64,000 nucleotides of DNA from Hansfordia pulvinata (GCA_006538405.1 BJKQ01000001.1:4526001-4590000); one strand, 5' to 3'. Counted from the first letter of the stretch, positions 46,299 through 57,120 are shown. Numbers and translations are program-made. Notes: generated by a model from the sequence alone, not told the origin.

Positions 46299-47945
46299 TC
46301 ACCACATCAGTTCCACCTTGAGCAGGCGCGTCTCTTCCCGGGGACCGCCGCCCGCGTCAATCTCCGCCTGGCCAGCTGCGCTCTCGCCCATCTGCAACGC
46401 CAGCGTACGCCGGTGCCAATGCCGCGCGAAGCGGCGGGCCTCGACCGCATCGGTGAAAGCTACGATGAAGCGTGGGAATCGGCGGTGCCGGTACCAGGCG
46501 TCGTCATTAGCACTGCGGGGTCCGCTGCCGACGCTGCGGGCGCTGCTGCTCATGCCGGGCCCGCGGCGCCCGCGGCGGCTTCCGCCCGTCGTCATTGACG
46601 CAGACTCCTCTTCGACCGGGGACTTGGGAGAGCCGGCGTCGGTATCGTCGGCCATCTCGCTGCCGTCCTCGTGCTCCCTGAGCGTACTCTTGCCGAAGGG
46701 GATGATACCCCGGCCAGCAGTGCCGCGGCCATCTGGTGATTTGGGTTCGCGGTTGCGGTTGCGGCCCTCAGCTGCGTCGAGCCAGCGGGCCTGGTTGCTG
46801 TAGAACTGGTCCTCGCGAGTACCGCCGACGACGCGCCAGGGCAGGTTGCGGCGCAGGCCGTCGGCGTGGAGAGCGGCACGAAAAGTGTCAAGAGCCAGGC
46901 GTCCGTTTTCGACGGCGACAAGAACGAGGTGACAGGAGCCAGCATGCCCGCTGAGCGAGTCGAGCAGCGAGGCGTCGCGGTTCAGAATGGCGTCTAGGCC
47001 GCCGGGGCCCCGCGGGGGGCTGACCGAATGGCGCTGGCCGGGGACGAGCAGGGTGAAGGCGCGGAGAGCAGCGGCAACGTCGTCAGGTACCATATCCGGG
47101 GGCTGGATGGTGGCGGCCTGGAAGCCACGTCGGCGGCTGCGCTTGCTGTGATGGGCACCGGGTTGGTGCGTCTTGGCCAGTGCCCACAGGTGCAGGGCAC
47201 GGGCACGATAGGCTGCTGCTGCGGCGTGGCTGTCGAACAGGACGTAATAGCGACCTAGGGGTGCGAGAGTAGCGTAGTCGCGGGCCTGGACAACCCGCAG
47301 TATACCGCTGACCCAACCATGAACGTGGCGGCCCGGCACCCCGAGGCGCAGAAAGTCGGACTCGACCAGCTGGGTGCTCAGTCCCGAGATGATGAGCATG
47401 CCACGCACGCGATTCGCCAGAGACTCGATATCGGCAGGGCTGGAGGAAGTGGTATTGGAGTCGCGCAGAGCCGAAGCCATGTCAGTGCTGACATTGCCGG
47501 GTAGCTGTTCGGCATCTAGATGTAAGGGCTCTGCCGGCGGCTCGGCACCTGACACAGACAGATGTGACAGCCAGATGCTGCTGGCAGAGGCCTGAGGGGT
47601 GGAGCTCGCATCGCTTGGCTGAGTAGGGCGCGCCCTGGCCTCATTTGGGAAAAGGTGTTCGAATAGAGACTTCTTTCCCCCTGGGCGTGACTGGGATTGC
47701 GCCGAGGAAGACAGGGCGGACAGACGCTCGGAAAGCTTTTGGTTGAGGGCGGAGGACGATGGTGGAGGAGCTTGAGTTTGAGGCTGCCGGCTATCGTGAA
47801 GGGGGCGGAAGTGTCCGGATGCGGGACCCGACGACGGCGGCCATGGCGAAGACGAGGGCGAGGTGGACGAGGCCAACGGCGAGGCGTGGGCGGCGGGCGC
47901 TATGGAACGCGAGAAGGGTCGCTGCAGCCGCGGACGGACGGGCAT
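46299..47945 (-). CDS. Unknown protein, possibly mitochondrial, with RRM-like C-terminus
   Basis: No named family recognised. The frame is open beyond the first ATG, but the Met at 47945 begins an Arg/Ser/Pro-rich, acid-free segment (MPVRPRLQRPFSRSIAPAAH) that looks like a mitochondrial presequence; 548 residues from there. A long disordered Ser/Pro/Ala region is followed by folded-looking segments (RVRGMLIISGLSTQLVES; RYYVLFDSHAAAAAYRARAL). The final segment RFPRFIVAFTDAVEARRFAR has the strand-helix look of an RRM-like fold, which suggests but does not prove RNA binding. The protein is probably a conserved Sordariomycete mitochondrial protein. It is transcribed divergently from AFG2, 661 bp away. 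Confidence 0.65.
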   Translation of the reverse strand: MPVRPRLQRPFSRSIAPAAHASPLASSTSPSSSPWPPSSGPASGHFRPLHDSRQPQTQAPPPSSSALNQKLSERLSALSSSAQSQSRPGGKKSLFEHLFPNEARARPTQPSDASSTPQASASSIWLSHLSVSGAEPPAEPLHLDAEQLPGNVSTDMASALRDSNTTSSSPADIESLANRVRGMLIISGLSTQLVESDFLRLGVPGRHVHGWVSGILRVVQARDYATLAPLGRYYVLFDSHAAAAAYRARALHLWALAKTHQPGAHHSKRSRRRGFQAATIQPPDMVPDDVAAALRAFTLLVPGQRHSVSPPRGPGGLDAILNRDASLLDSLSGHAGSCHLVLVAVENGRLALDTFRAALHADGLRRNLPWRVVGGTREDQFYSNQARWLDAAEGRNRNREPKSPDGRGTAGRGIIPFGKSTLREHEDGSEMADDTDAGSPKSPVEEESASMTTGGSRRGRRGPGMSSSARSVGSGPRSANDDAWYRHRRFPRFIVAFTDAVEARRFARHWHRRTLALQMGESAAGQAEIDAGGGPREETRLLKVELMW

Positions 47946-48606
47946 GGGGCGGCGACTCGGGTCGGTGCTTGTTGGGGTGGAGGATGTGCTGCGCTGGGCC
48001 GCATCGCCAGTATGAGGACGATGGTGAATGAAGGCGACGGGGCGGAGCGGCCAGTCGTTTGGAGCAAGTGGTGATGAGGTCGCTGCCGTCGGATCGCGGC
48101 GCAGGGCCCGGGTCAAATTTGGTCTACGAGCACCGGGGCCGCAGAAGACAGTGAGTTTACCAGTCGCGTGTCAGGGCGCGACTGTCTCATAGCCCAGAAC
48201 CATGCTCCTGGCTGGACCTACGCCCAGTGGATCTACCCTTGAGAGATCCATCTAGTGATACTGATGTATCCACCGCGCGAGAAGTGGATGGCATGGCTGT
48301 TTGAGGTTTCGAGCTGCATTAGGTGCCCGGCGACGCTGTCTACCGCGTCTGTTTGACACCATGGCTAGATGGCCCGAGAATTTCTGTATAGTTCAAGCTA
48401 CTGCGATCCTCAGAAGCACCCGTGGGCCGTTTTGAGATCAGCTCGGCGAGGCCCCTCCGTTTGCACCACCGAAAAATAGAAGATAGCTCGCGGGGTAAGA
48501 AAAAAAAAGAAAAAGAAAAAGAGAACCCCTCCATCGGGTGGCGCCCACTGCCACCACCGTCACTTGCGGAAGCTGCCATTGCGCACGCGCACGCGCACCC
48601 GGCGTC
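47946..48606. promoter_or_regulatory. Divergent promoter region with poly-purine tract
   Basis: Shared 5' region of the minus-strand unknown gene and AFG2. An A/G-only tract lies at about 48499-48533, and an alternating GCACGC stretch at 48580-48600 sits directly ahead of the AFG2 start. Confidence 0.5.
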
Positions 48607-51083
48607 ATGAAGAAATCAGACGAGTTCAAAACCCGGCTGCAGTCGGCTGACGTGGCTAATCAGAAGAACCCAAATCACAAGAACGCCGCAAAGGTCTTCA
48701 TTCACCAGTCCATCTTCCTCCAATCCGGCTTCACCACCGGCCACTTGTGCCATGTCGAATCCGTGGTCGCTCCAGCCGCCAGCGACGCGTCCGCCGTCCA
48801 GTCGACCCGCAGAGAGGCCGTCGCCTGGCCCCAACCCGACAAGAATGTTGCCGTCGGCATCGCCTCGGTGAGCCGCGCCTTCCAGAAGACGGCCGGCCTC
48901 GAGCTGGGTGATTCGGTCCGCGTGACCCCGGCCGCCGCACAGGTCCCGGACGCCGGCCCCGTCGTCCTCCGCGAGCTGACCCCGGACGCCGCCATCCCCG
49001 CCCAAGACCACCAGCGTTGGCTGTACCATCTCGAGAGTCGCCTCGGTGAGTGTGCCCCTGCCCTGACATTGCAAAGCGACCCCTCACCACGGCCATATGA
49101 TGTGCCCAGTCTAACCCCCATCCAGAGTCTGCCGAGTATGTCTTCCCCGGCATGGTGTACGAGGACATCTACCTGCACGGATCGCGACGCTCTTTTTCTG
49201 TAGCAACCGTCAATGGCAGCCAACACAGTGTTGCCAAGTATGTCCCTGGTGTCACGGCGGCCGAGTTCTTCGACGAGGAGTCCAACGCCACAGGGGGGCG
49301 TCTCGAGATCGCCGGCCTGCCCGGCATGGCGTCCCAGACAGCTGCCCTCAACAGCTTCTTCTCCCTATTCGACCGCGACCTCGCCCGGCACCCTCGCCTA
49401 CTTGGGTCGTGCGCCATTGTCGTCGCTGGCAGCCACGGCACGGGCAAATCGACCTTGCTTGAGTCTGTCGCCGCCACCAACTGGGGCCGCGTCGTCCGTC
49501 TCGGCGGCGCCATTAAGCCTTCGGCCGTCCAAGACCACTTCCGCGCCGCCCTCGACCAGTCTTCCACAACGCCCACTATCATTCTGATCGACGACCTGCT
49601 TGATCTCGTCGGGCCTGACCAGCCCAGCCGCCGCGGCTTCATCCTGGCCATTGGCGAGGGTCTCGACGCCTTGGCCAAGCGCGCCCGCCAGATGGGCCGC
49701 CGGCCCCGCGTCGCCGTCGTCGCCTCCTGCGTCGATTACCTCGCCGACGTGCCGCACGAGCTGCAGGCCCGGTCGCGCCTACGCGCTCACCTTACCCTGC
49801 CCATCCCTGACGCGGCCGCCCGCAAGGCGATCATACGCCACTACCGCCCGGAATTCCCTCCGCAGCTGTTCGATCGCTACGTCGACGATCTGGGCGACCG
49901 CACCCATGCCTACACGGGGGACGACCTCGACAAGGTGATCGACCACGCCATGGAGGCGTGGCGCATGCGGGCCGGCGACGCCGACGGGCTTGGGCTGCCC
50001 GAGGACGGGACATATCTCGAGTGGCAAGACTTGCAGCAGGCTCTACACGAGGTCCGCCCGACCGCCATGCACGACATCAATCTAAAGCCGCCGACGGTGA
50101 GGTGGCGCGACATTGGGGGCTACGAAGACGTCAAGCGTGGCTTGCAGAAGGCTCTCCAGCAGCCAAAGGTAAGCCTCTCATGTTCTTACTCGTATCCTTC
50201 AGGTTCGGCGCGTCCGGTGTTGACGGAACTAACATGCACGCCCGCAGGATCGCAAGCACAACCTGTTCATCCCCCCAAGGGCGTTCTCATGTACGGCCCG
50301 CCGGGCTGCTCCAAAACGATGACCGCGCAGGCCATGGCCACCGAGTCTGGGTTCAATTTCTTCGCCGTCAAGGGCGGCGAGCTGCTCAACATGTACGTGG
50401 GCGAGACGGAGCGGTCGATCCGCCGCCTGTTTGCTCGCGCCCGCGAGGCGAGCCCGAGTATCATCTTCTTCGACGAGATCGACTCGATCGCCGGCTCACG
50501 CTCGTCGCCGTCATCGTCCTCGGCCTCTGGTGGCGGCGGTGGCGTCCAGGCCTTGACTGCACTGCTGACTGAGATGGACGGCTTCGAGCAACTCGGCGAC
50601 GTTTTCGTGCTGGCCGCGACCAACAAGCCCGACTCGCTGGACCCGGCGCTGCTGCGGCCCGGTCGCTTCGACGAACTCATCTACGTGCCGCTGCCCGACG
50701 CGCCGGCCCGCGAAGCCATCATCGCGTCCAAGGCGCGCCAGCTGCGCTTCTACAGCAGCCCCGCCTCCGCGGGCTCCTTCTCGCCCAACCCCGCGGCCAA
50801 CGGGCTTGACACTTCCGAGCTAGCCGCTCTGACTGAGGGCTACTCGGGCGCCGAAATCGCGCGCCTTTGCGACCTGGCCTTCAAGGACGTTGACGGAAAG
50901 CTGCTGGCCACGGGAGTGGCGGCGGGGAGCAGCGGCGGGGAGGCCGGTGGCGAAGCGGGGCAAGAGGGAGAGCAGGTTCTTGACGCCATGCCTGTTCTTC
51001 GTTCTGCCATCGCTTCCACTCCGCGGCGCGTCACCCGCGATGTGCTGGAGCATTTCGAGCGGTGGCAGCAAGGGTTCAGATAG
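48607..51083 (+). CDS. AFG2: AFG2/DRG1-type double AAA ATPase (apparent frameshift)
   Basis: Hexameric cytosolic ATPase that releases Rlp24 from pre-60S ribosomes early in cytoplasmic maturation. Exons 48607-49045, 49126-50168 and 50248-51083 give about 772 residues, as in yeast. An N-domain (KVFIHQSIF...GHLCHVESV) is followed by D1 with Walker A GSHGTGKST (248-256) and Walker B IILIDDLLDL, where the usual DE is DD (302-303). D2 has GPPGCSKT, FFDEIDSI, and the family-specific GYSGAEIARLCDLAF. Intron 2 (79 bp, GTAAGC donor, CTAAC branch) joins LQQPK to DRKHNLFI, but the frame then needs one more base at the C6 run 50271-50276 to reach PPKGVLMYGPPG. Read unspliced, the frame stays open, so an automated caller may miss both intron and error. 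Confidence 0.9.
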
Positions 51084-51646
51084 ACTGTATACATCTAGCA
51101 GCATTGGCGCGTCGATCCGAGCGAGTCGCTGAGACCTCTCGATTATATCTGAGGTCATGGTTCGGTGAGAGTGGCATAACAGACGCCCTACAATGGACGG
51201 ACCTGGATATTGAGCCGCCCAACTTGAGTTCAATATTTTGAACCGATTGCCAATGAGGAAAAACAATGGTGCGCTGGGAGTTTCGAGGATCGAGTTGGTA
51301 ATAACCCTCAAGTAAAACTTCGCCAAGCAGCTCGGTTCGAATTATCATCAACGTGATGAACCTGAGAACCTACTACCTCAGATGGAAGCATACATTCTTC
51401 ATACTTCCGCCTCGCACTCTGGGCGCACTGGCTACCCAGATGGGCGCCACATGAACCGCCTCAGAGACACGGTAACGCGTAGTTTCGCGCGCATCTGGGC
51501 TTGCAAACGAAACGTCGAAGATTCTTATCTTACGATGAACTCAAATTGTTCAGACCAAATTACCTGCTATCAATCAACGCCGACCTCCATGCAAACCATG
51601 ACCGAACTACTTCAGACAATTCCACAGCAAAGAACGGAGAACCTGG
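51084..51646. other. Intergenic between convergent genes
   Basis: 3' regions of AFG2 and PPG1. No feature seen. Confidence 0.5.
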
Positions 51647-53139
51647 TCACAAGAAGTAATCGGCCACAGGCTTCTTTGCCGGCATCCCCGTGAGTCTTGA
51701 GGTGCGGCCTGGAAGACGCGGTATCTCCTGGCAGGCCCGTTGCGTGTACCGTCAATCGTGGACGACGGCGGCACTCCGTTCTTAGAAAGGGCCCGGCCTA
51801 TGTCGCCGTTTGATCGAGGAAGCAGTGCCTGCCCGCCCGCGTCATCGCATAGCTCAAGGACAGCAGCGACATTGCCGCAACGATAACAGTAGTTGGGGGC
51901 GGACCATACTGTGACAATGTTTGCGTCGAACATCTCTTTGAACCCTTCCATTACGAGTTGATGGGCGCGAGCAATGAGGGATAGGTCGTTGCGGTGGTTG
52001 AACACCCTGACGATATCGGCACCGAATAGGAATCCGGCCCCACGCGGGGACAGCCCCCAGCCGTCAATATCGTCAGGGTCGGACCACAGCAGGTCACACA
52101 TGGCCCCTTCGTGAGGCACTTCCTGCTTCCGATCCAGAAGGCGAATCTTGTCCACAGTATCTACCAATGGGGAGAGACCTCCGTGAACGCAAAGAACGGC
52201 ACCTGTGGGGTTTCCAGCGGAGCCCGAGGCAGATCCCGAGGCGCCAGAGCCGGGGGCCCGGTGTTTGTGGGTGGGCTCTGGCCATTGGGTGTGGTGATGG
52301 GAGCAGGGCTGCTCGAGCCGGGTTGCGTGGGCGAGGACGAGCTGTCGGGGTTCCTGCTGATGCGGTTCTCGTCCTGGTTGCGCCTGAAGCCGTGAATCCG
52401 GTCGCCGTCGGCGTTGCACACTTCGATCTCGAGCTCTTCGTCGCGGTATTGGTCGGCTGAGATGTTCTCGTTGGAGGGGCTCAGGTTCTGGGAGGCGCCG
52501 AGAACAATGGCGCCAAGAGCGAGGTAGTCGAAGACGTCGCAGCAGTAGCGCCAGACATTGGCACTCCCGTACTTGCGCAGGCACTCATCGTAGAAACCGT
52601 AGACGGTGGTGATCTGCCGTGACTCGTGATTGCCGCGGATGAGGGTCATGCGATCGGGATAGCGGACCTTGAGGCAAAGCAGTAGTAGGAAGGATTCGAG
52701 GGAGTAGAAGCCGCGGTCAACAAAGTCGCCTGTGGGCCAGCGGGTTGTTAGATGCGCGCACGATGGCAGAAGCGGGAAGCGGAGGCATACCCATGAACAG
52801 ATAGTTGGTGTCGGGAGGGTCGCCTCCTACACGGAAAAGCTCCATCAGGTCGTGGAACTGGCCATGAATGTCACCGCATATCTAGGGAATAGATTAGCAA
52901 TAGTTTGAAGACGATACGGATTACGGCTCCATGGGTGGCGTACAGTTACTGGGGCGGCCACGGTGACGACATTGCCCTCTTCGATCAGCAACTCTCGGGC
53001 CTTGTGGCATAGCTCGCGCACCTGAGGCTCGGGGATGGGCCGACAGGCGCGCAGCTGGGCAATAGCTCTGCTCGGAGTCAGCAGAGGGTGGCGAGAGATT
53101 CGGAGCGTGATGGGCGGCGTACTTGTCCAAATCACTCAT
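51647..53139 (-). CDS. PPG1: PPG1-type serine/threonine phosphatase (PP2A-like; two apparent frameshifts)
   Basis: PP2A-family catalytic subunit; yeast Ppg1 works in a STRIPAK-like (Far) complex and affects glycogen and mitophagy. Exons 53139-53123 (17 nt), 53067-52944, 52881-52791 and 52729-51647. Metal-site motifs are [20 protein letters not shown] and [22 protein letters not shown] and [16 protein letters not shown] are typical of PPG1. A long Ser/Pro/Asn-rich insert then precedes [16 protein letters not shown]. The frame breaks once inside this insert at the G5 run 52252-52256. It breaks again near the end at the C4 run 51686-51689, after which the PP2A-type tail PVADYFL and stop follow in the other frame. 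One added base at each site gives a full-length protein of about 438 residues. Confidence 0.9.
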
Positions 53140-54905
53140 TGTGCCGGACAGTGCTTCCGAGGCACCGCGTTACCGCTGGACAGCGGCAGCGTGCGGTAGA
53201 ATGGAACGAATGCAGTACTGGCGTGGCGAGGCGAAGCAAGGCAGGCAGGCAGAGATCGGAGGGCGAGTGTGCAATTCGTGGGGCAATTCGGGGCTGGATC
53301 GGGGGGCGTTGACGGTTGGGGCTTTCGGCAATGGCTTGAAAGTATTGAGGGGTTCCAGGCAATTTCGTAGTTGGCGAGGCAGTCAGGACGAGATGCGGTT
53401 CAGAGGGCGTGGCGAGAGATGCGCGATGGTTTTGCAGTGGTCGGGAAGGCGGGCGTGGATTGGATGCGAAGAAGGGTGGCAACGGGCGATTTACTGCGAA
53501 CGCGCGAAAGTGGTGGTCGCAGTAACAGTGGAGGGACCCAGAGCACCGGATCGGCGCCTGCGCCTGCGTGTGCGAGTGTGGTACAAACTTGTCTCCGTTC
53601 GTTGTCGTTGCGGCTGCTTCTGGCCCATCGTAGGCAAAGGGTACGTAAAGGTACATTAAGTCTGTCTAAGGGTGGGCCATCAACGCCCGGGCGTCCAGGT
53701 GACCGCCGGGAGAAAACAGCACCCATCCACGCACCCGCGCACACTCCGTCGAGGGCTCTCGCTAGGTACTACTTACGGTCTTAACATTCACGCGAGTGGC
53801 CCTCCACCTTCAGAGCTCGCCAGAATGTTCGATCTTCAAGTCGAACCCTTGAATAAAGCCGGCATTGCCTGGCCGTCCTCAGCATGTAATAGATAGGTAG
53901 GCAAGACTTGTGCGTCAGCGAAGTGCAACGGCTGCACAATTCGCAGCCGCTGCCAGTCTAACGAGTTGAAAGCTACAACGTGCTAGCTCCGGGTCATGGA
54001 ATCAATGCCACAATGGAGGGCATCGCCGTGGGGTGAGCCCGGGGTTGTCGCATTCTACTAATTCTTGCATTATAATGTTCAGAATGCATCGCTGTTCTAT
54101 TAAACATTACATTATATAATTACATATCAGCCGCCACGCCTTTAACACTACGCTGCATACAGTATGACTTGGTAAAACGGCCTGTGAGCGATACTCTCAG
54201 TCTAAGAGTCTCGTGCCGGTTCGTAAATGTAAAGATTTATGGCCCAGTAAGGCAAAGGCATTCGTGAATACCACTGAATCAGATCAGCGGGGCTGCAGTC
54301 ATCGAAAGAAACATAGTTGACACTTTGATAAGTGGTGACCTTACCAGCTCTTATGATCAACAACTATATACTTAAGGCTAGGCCTGTGACACGCTTTGGA
54401 ATAGAAAAGAGGGCTTTAGATAAGGATGAATCCGCCTTATCATCGTTTCATCAAGCATGAATGCCACATGCAACACCGTACGTGACACAGCTTAGCGTTA
54501 GTCATGCATGGCCTTGAAGACGGAACTTTTGGCTTTCTATATTTACTTGCGGTGTGCCTCCACTTTCATGTTCTGAGAGAAGCTATTATCCAATCGCAGT
54601 GAAACGTGTTAGAGCCGGGCATGTCTATTCGAAGCCCGGAGAACGTGGCTTAAGTAGTGACCATCTGAACGGCCTGAGTCTGATCTGCGTTTCGAAGAGG
54701 ATTGACAGAGAATGCGGTAGATTTTGCCCCGAAGCGCGGGTTTTATCCCACATGTTGCTTCCGTGAGAGGATTCGCTGCACAACTGTCAGCTTCCGTACC
54801 TCTTATGGGCCACATACTTGCGGTATGTCTTTGTCAAGGCTGATTGATAAACAAGCTACGAGCGGGTCCGCATCTGTGAAGGAATCCAGCCACCATTCTC
54901 GTGCC

Positions 54906-55017
54906 AAGCTTGTCGCCCAGGCTCGCCGCTCGGGCTCGCCGCTCAGGTTCGTCGCCCAGGCACTGAATGCCAGCCTCATCGCCAAGGCATGGACCGCTAG
55001 GCTCGCCGCCCAGGCAT
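54906..55017. repeat. 13-14-bp minisatellite (TCGCCGCYCRGGC type)
   Basis: About eight diverged units such as TCGCCGCTCGGGC, TCGCCGCTCAGGT, TCGTCGCCCAGGC and TCGCCGCCCAGGC form a GC-rich island inside AT-rich DNA. Confidence 0.75.
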
Positions 55018-55584
55018 AAAACACTCCCTCGACAAGATCCCCGAAGTATTTTGCCAGCCCCACCGGCGTACAAGGCACAGATTTGGTGCATAGAATTAGG
55101 AAGAGTTGGAATTGAGTCTTAGCCGTAAGACATGAGAGGATGAAAGGATGAAAGATCAAAATCGACATTCCAGGAAGATGACATATGCGATCAATCAAAT
55201 TTGAGAGCCCAGGGGTAATACGTTGAAGGTGGATCTACGTCTGTAGTTGATGTGCGATGTTAGCCGATTACTGGCAAGTCAGAGGAGAGAGGCTCTGCCG
55301 TCACAGTCCTTGCCGTCTAAAACACCAGGCATCGCGTGCGGCGTCGGAACTCCAGAAACCATACAATGCGGCGCTCGATTGGTCTTCCTTGTGAATGTGG
55401 CGTCAGTTCCCCGGTCCGGCATCGTCGAGCGCCGTTTCGGGCCATTTCGGGGCCAAGATGTGCTATCGCCAGGTAAATGACATGACAGTGCGATTCGTGC
55501 TTTCAAACTGGTGTGCGTCGTTGTAACTCATGCCTGCGAAAATTCAGTAGTAGCACTGCACATTGAAAGCCATCCTGGGCCGTC

Positions 55585-55590
55585 TATAAA
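55585..55590 (+). promoter_or_regulatory. TATA box of small secreted protein gene
   Basis: TATAAA 153 bp upstream of the ATG at 55738. Confidence 0.55.
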
Positions 55591-55737
55591 GTCGCTCAGA
55601 GTCTGCTTTCTTTCAAGGTTTTTCTTCATGACACAATCAAATCCGCTTTACTTAACACTTAGACCTACTACCTCTGAGCCACCTTCAAGACGCATATCCT
55701 CCTCCCTTTGACACATCCTGCATAGCAACTCGTCAAG

Positions 55738-56027
55738 ATGAAGCTCACATCCGTCATCATTGCTTCTTTCACCTTGTCTGCAGCTGTCGCAGCACCCCAG
55801 ACGCTGGAGAGCAACTCCGGAGCAAACCACGTAAGTTGCCGCTGGCTGAAGAGCAAACTAGCTGATGGTTCTTGAATTCTAACGTGGCGTTTCTTTCGCA
55901 GCAACTCGAATCCAGGAAAAGTCAGTCTGAGTGCATCACCGAATGTGAAAAGGCATGTGCCTTCGCAAAAGACGACCATGCAGCTTTCACTCTCTGCTAC
56001 TCAGCTTGTATGCTTGTATGCCTGTGA
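55738..56027 (+). CDS. Small secreted cysteine-containing protein
   Basis: No family recognised. Exons 55738-55830 and 55902-56027 flank a 71-bp phase-0 intron (GTAAGT, TCTAAC branch, CGCAG); the product is 72 residues. A signal peptide (MKLTSVIIASFTLSAAVAAP, cleavage near residue 19) is followed by a short propeptide-like stretch with a basic SRK site. The mature domain has cysteines in pattern C-x3-C-x3-C-x12-C-x3-C-x3-C: CITECEKAC then LCYSACMLVC. The two matched Cx3Cx3C sets would fit a helical hairpin pinned by disulfides; this is inference. The setting, an AT-rich repeat-flanked compartment with two further small secreted proteins, fits a candidate effector. Confidence 0.75.
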
Positions 56028-56910
56028 TCAATGCCACGGCCACGTGCAACGTAAAGTGGGAAGAGCAGATTACAATGTTGCGTAAGGAGAGCACGAATAC
56101 GCTATATGGAAGAGAAGCAGCTTGGATAGATGATAGCAGGTCTGAAGGATAATGAATACGTAAGACTAGTTCTTATGTATTTAAAATTCGTTCGTATAGC
56201 ACTCAAAAAACGTTCACTACAGATGGATCAATACATCCGGCCACTCTGCAGCTCGTAACCACTGGGAACGCCCCTTGTACTCAGTAAAGCCTTCTTACCT
56301 GAGCAGTTCCAGCAACTGCGCCCGAGCCGTGGCGGCTGAGCCTCGAAACAACGTTGTGGAGGTGATGAACCCCCTGAATAAAGCGATTCTAAGTGAGGGT
56401 TAATAAGTAGGTTTTCGTATTAATAATTTTCAAACGTGAATAAGATTATAATGGTCGTCTGTATGGCATCGGACTATTAACCTGACTGAACCTCTCCTTA
56501 TCATGCGGAAGAGAGTACTGCACGTTGACCGATGTTCATAGCTATACTGCCTTGGGCGTCCAATTAGAGCCTTCGCCTATTCAGGAGGTGGTATGCTTAC
56601 AACGAGGGCATCACTGATAGCTATAAGGTATGGAGAGAATTCAAGTATATATTGAGGAAGGATTATAATCGCAATGTAGCCAAGGATAGAATCGAGCCGG
56701 CCATAATCCTCCGAAAATGGGGCTGGCGAGTTGGGCTCACTTTATTGTTCAAAAACGAGCGATGCGAAGGAGTCGACTCGCAAGTCGGATCTGATCATGG
56801 GCGAAGTGGGTGGCAGAAAGGTAGGAATCGAATATGGTTGTGCGAGGGCTGTACCCTATAAGGGTACGCCAAGTTCATGTCGAATGAATGCTGCTCCAGG
56901 TGGTGCTGCT
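56028..56910. other. Intergenic, AT-rich
   Basis: No feature recognised; only short, composition-driven frames. Confidence 0.5.
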
Positions 56911-57120
56911 CTAGGTGGTAGGGCAAACGGTTTGGCCCAAGCATCCGTACTGCACATTAGGCGGGAAGCAAGAGCCGGAGCACTGGTACACAATGATCAG
57001 TATTAGCCAACCAAAGTCGATGGTGCAGGAACTCACATCGGTGGCCTCGCAGCATTTGTCAGCAGCCGCTATCTTGGCCAGGGCGGCGACAACAATAGTG
57101 AAAACAGTGTAAAGCTGCAT
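56911..57120 (-). CDS. Small secreted cysteine-rich peptide with a 54-bp in-frame intron
   Basis: No family recognised. A signal peptide (MQLYTVFTIVVAALAKIAAA) is followed by a short domain with CC, SGSC, GCLG and VCPTT motifs. Exon 1 (57120-57037) and exon 2 (56982-56911) flank a 54-bp candidate intron (GTGAGT...CCAG) whose length is a multiple of three and which contains no stop codon. Spliced, the product is 51 residues with about 30 mature residues and six cysteines. Unspliced, it is 69 residues and gains an 18-residue, largely hydrophobic insert containing FGWLILIIVYQ. A strong donor and Cys-rich flanks favour splicing. A TATAAAT sequence lies about 120 bp upstream on the minus strand (57242-57236). 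Confidence 0.65.
   Translation of the reverse strand: MQLYTVFTIVVAALAKIAAADKCCEATDVSSCTIDFGWLILIIVYQCSGSCFPPNVQYGCLGQTVCPTT

Larger units (their letters stand above)
53140..55737. other. Intergenic, transition into AT-rich compartment
   Basis: GC content drops from about 53.9 kb onward. No gene supported. Contains a 13-bp minisatellite and, at the right end, the promoter of a small secreted protein gene. Confidence 0.55.

Noticed and set aside
46299..48116. Upstream extension of the unknown minus-strand gene to a 605-codon frame
   Set aside because: The frame there starts only with a TTG; the first ATG is at 47945.
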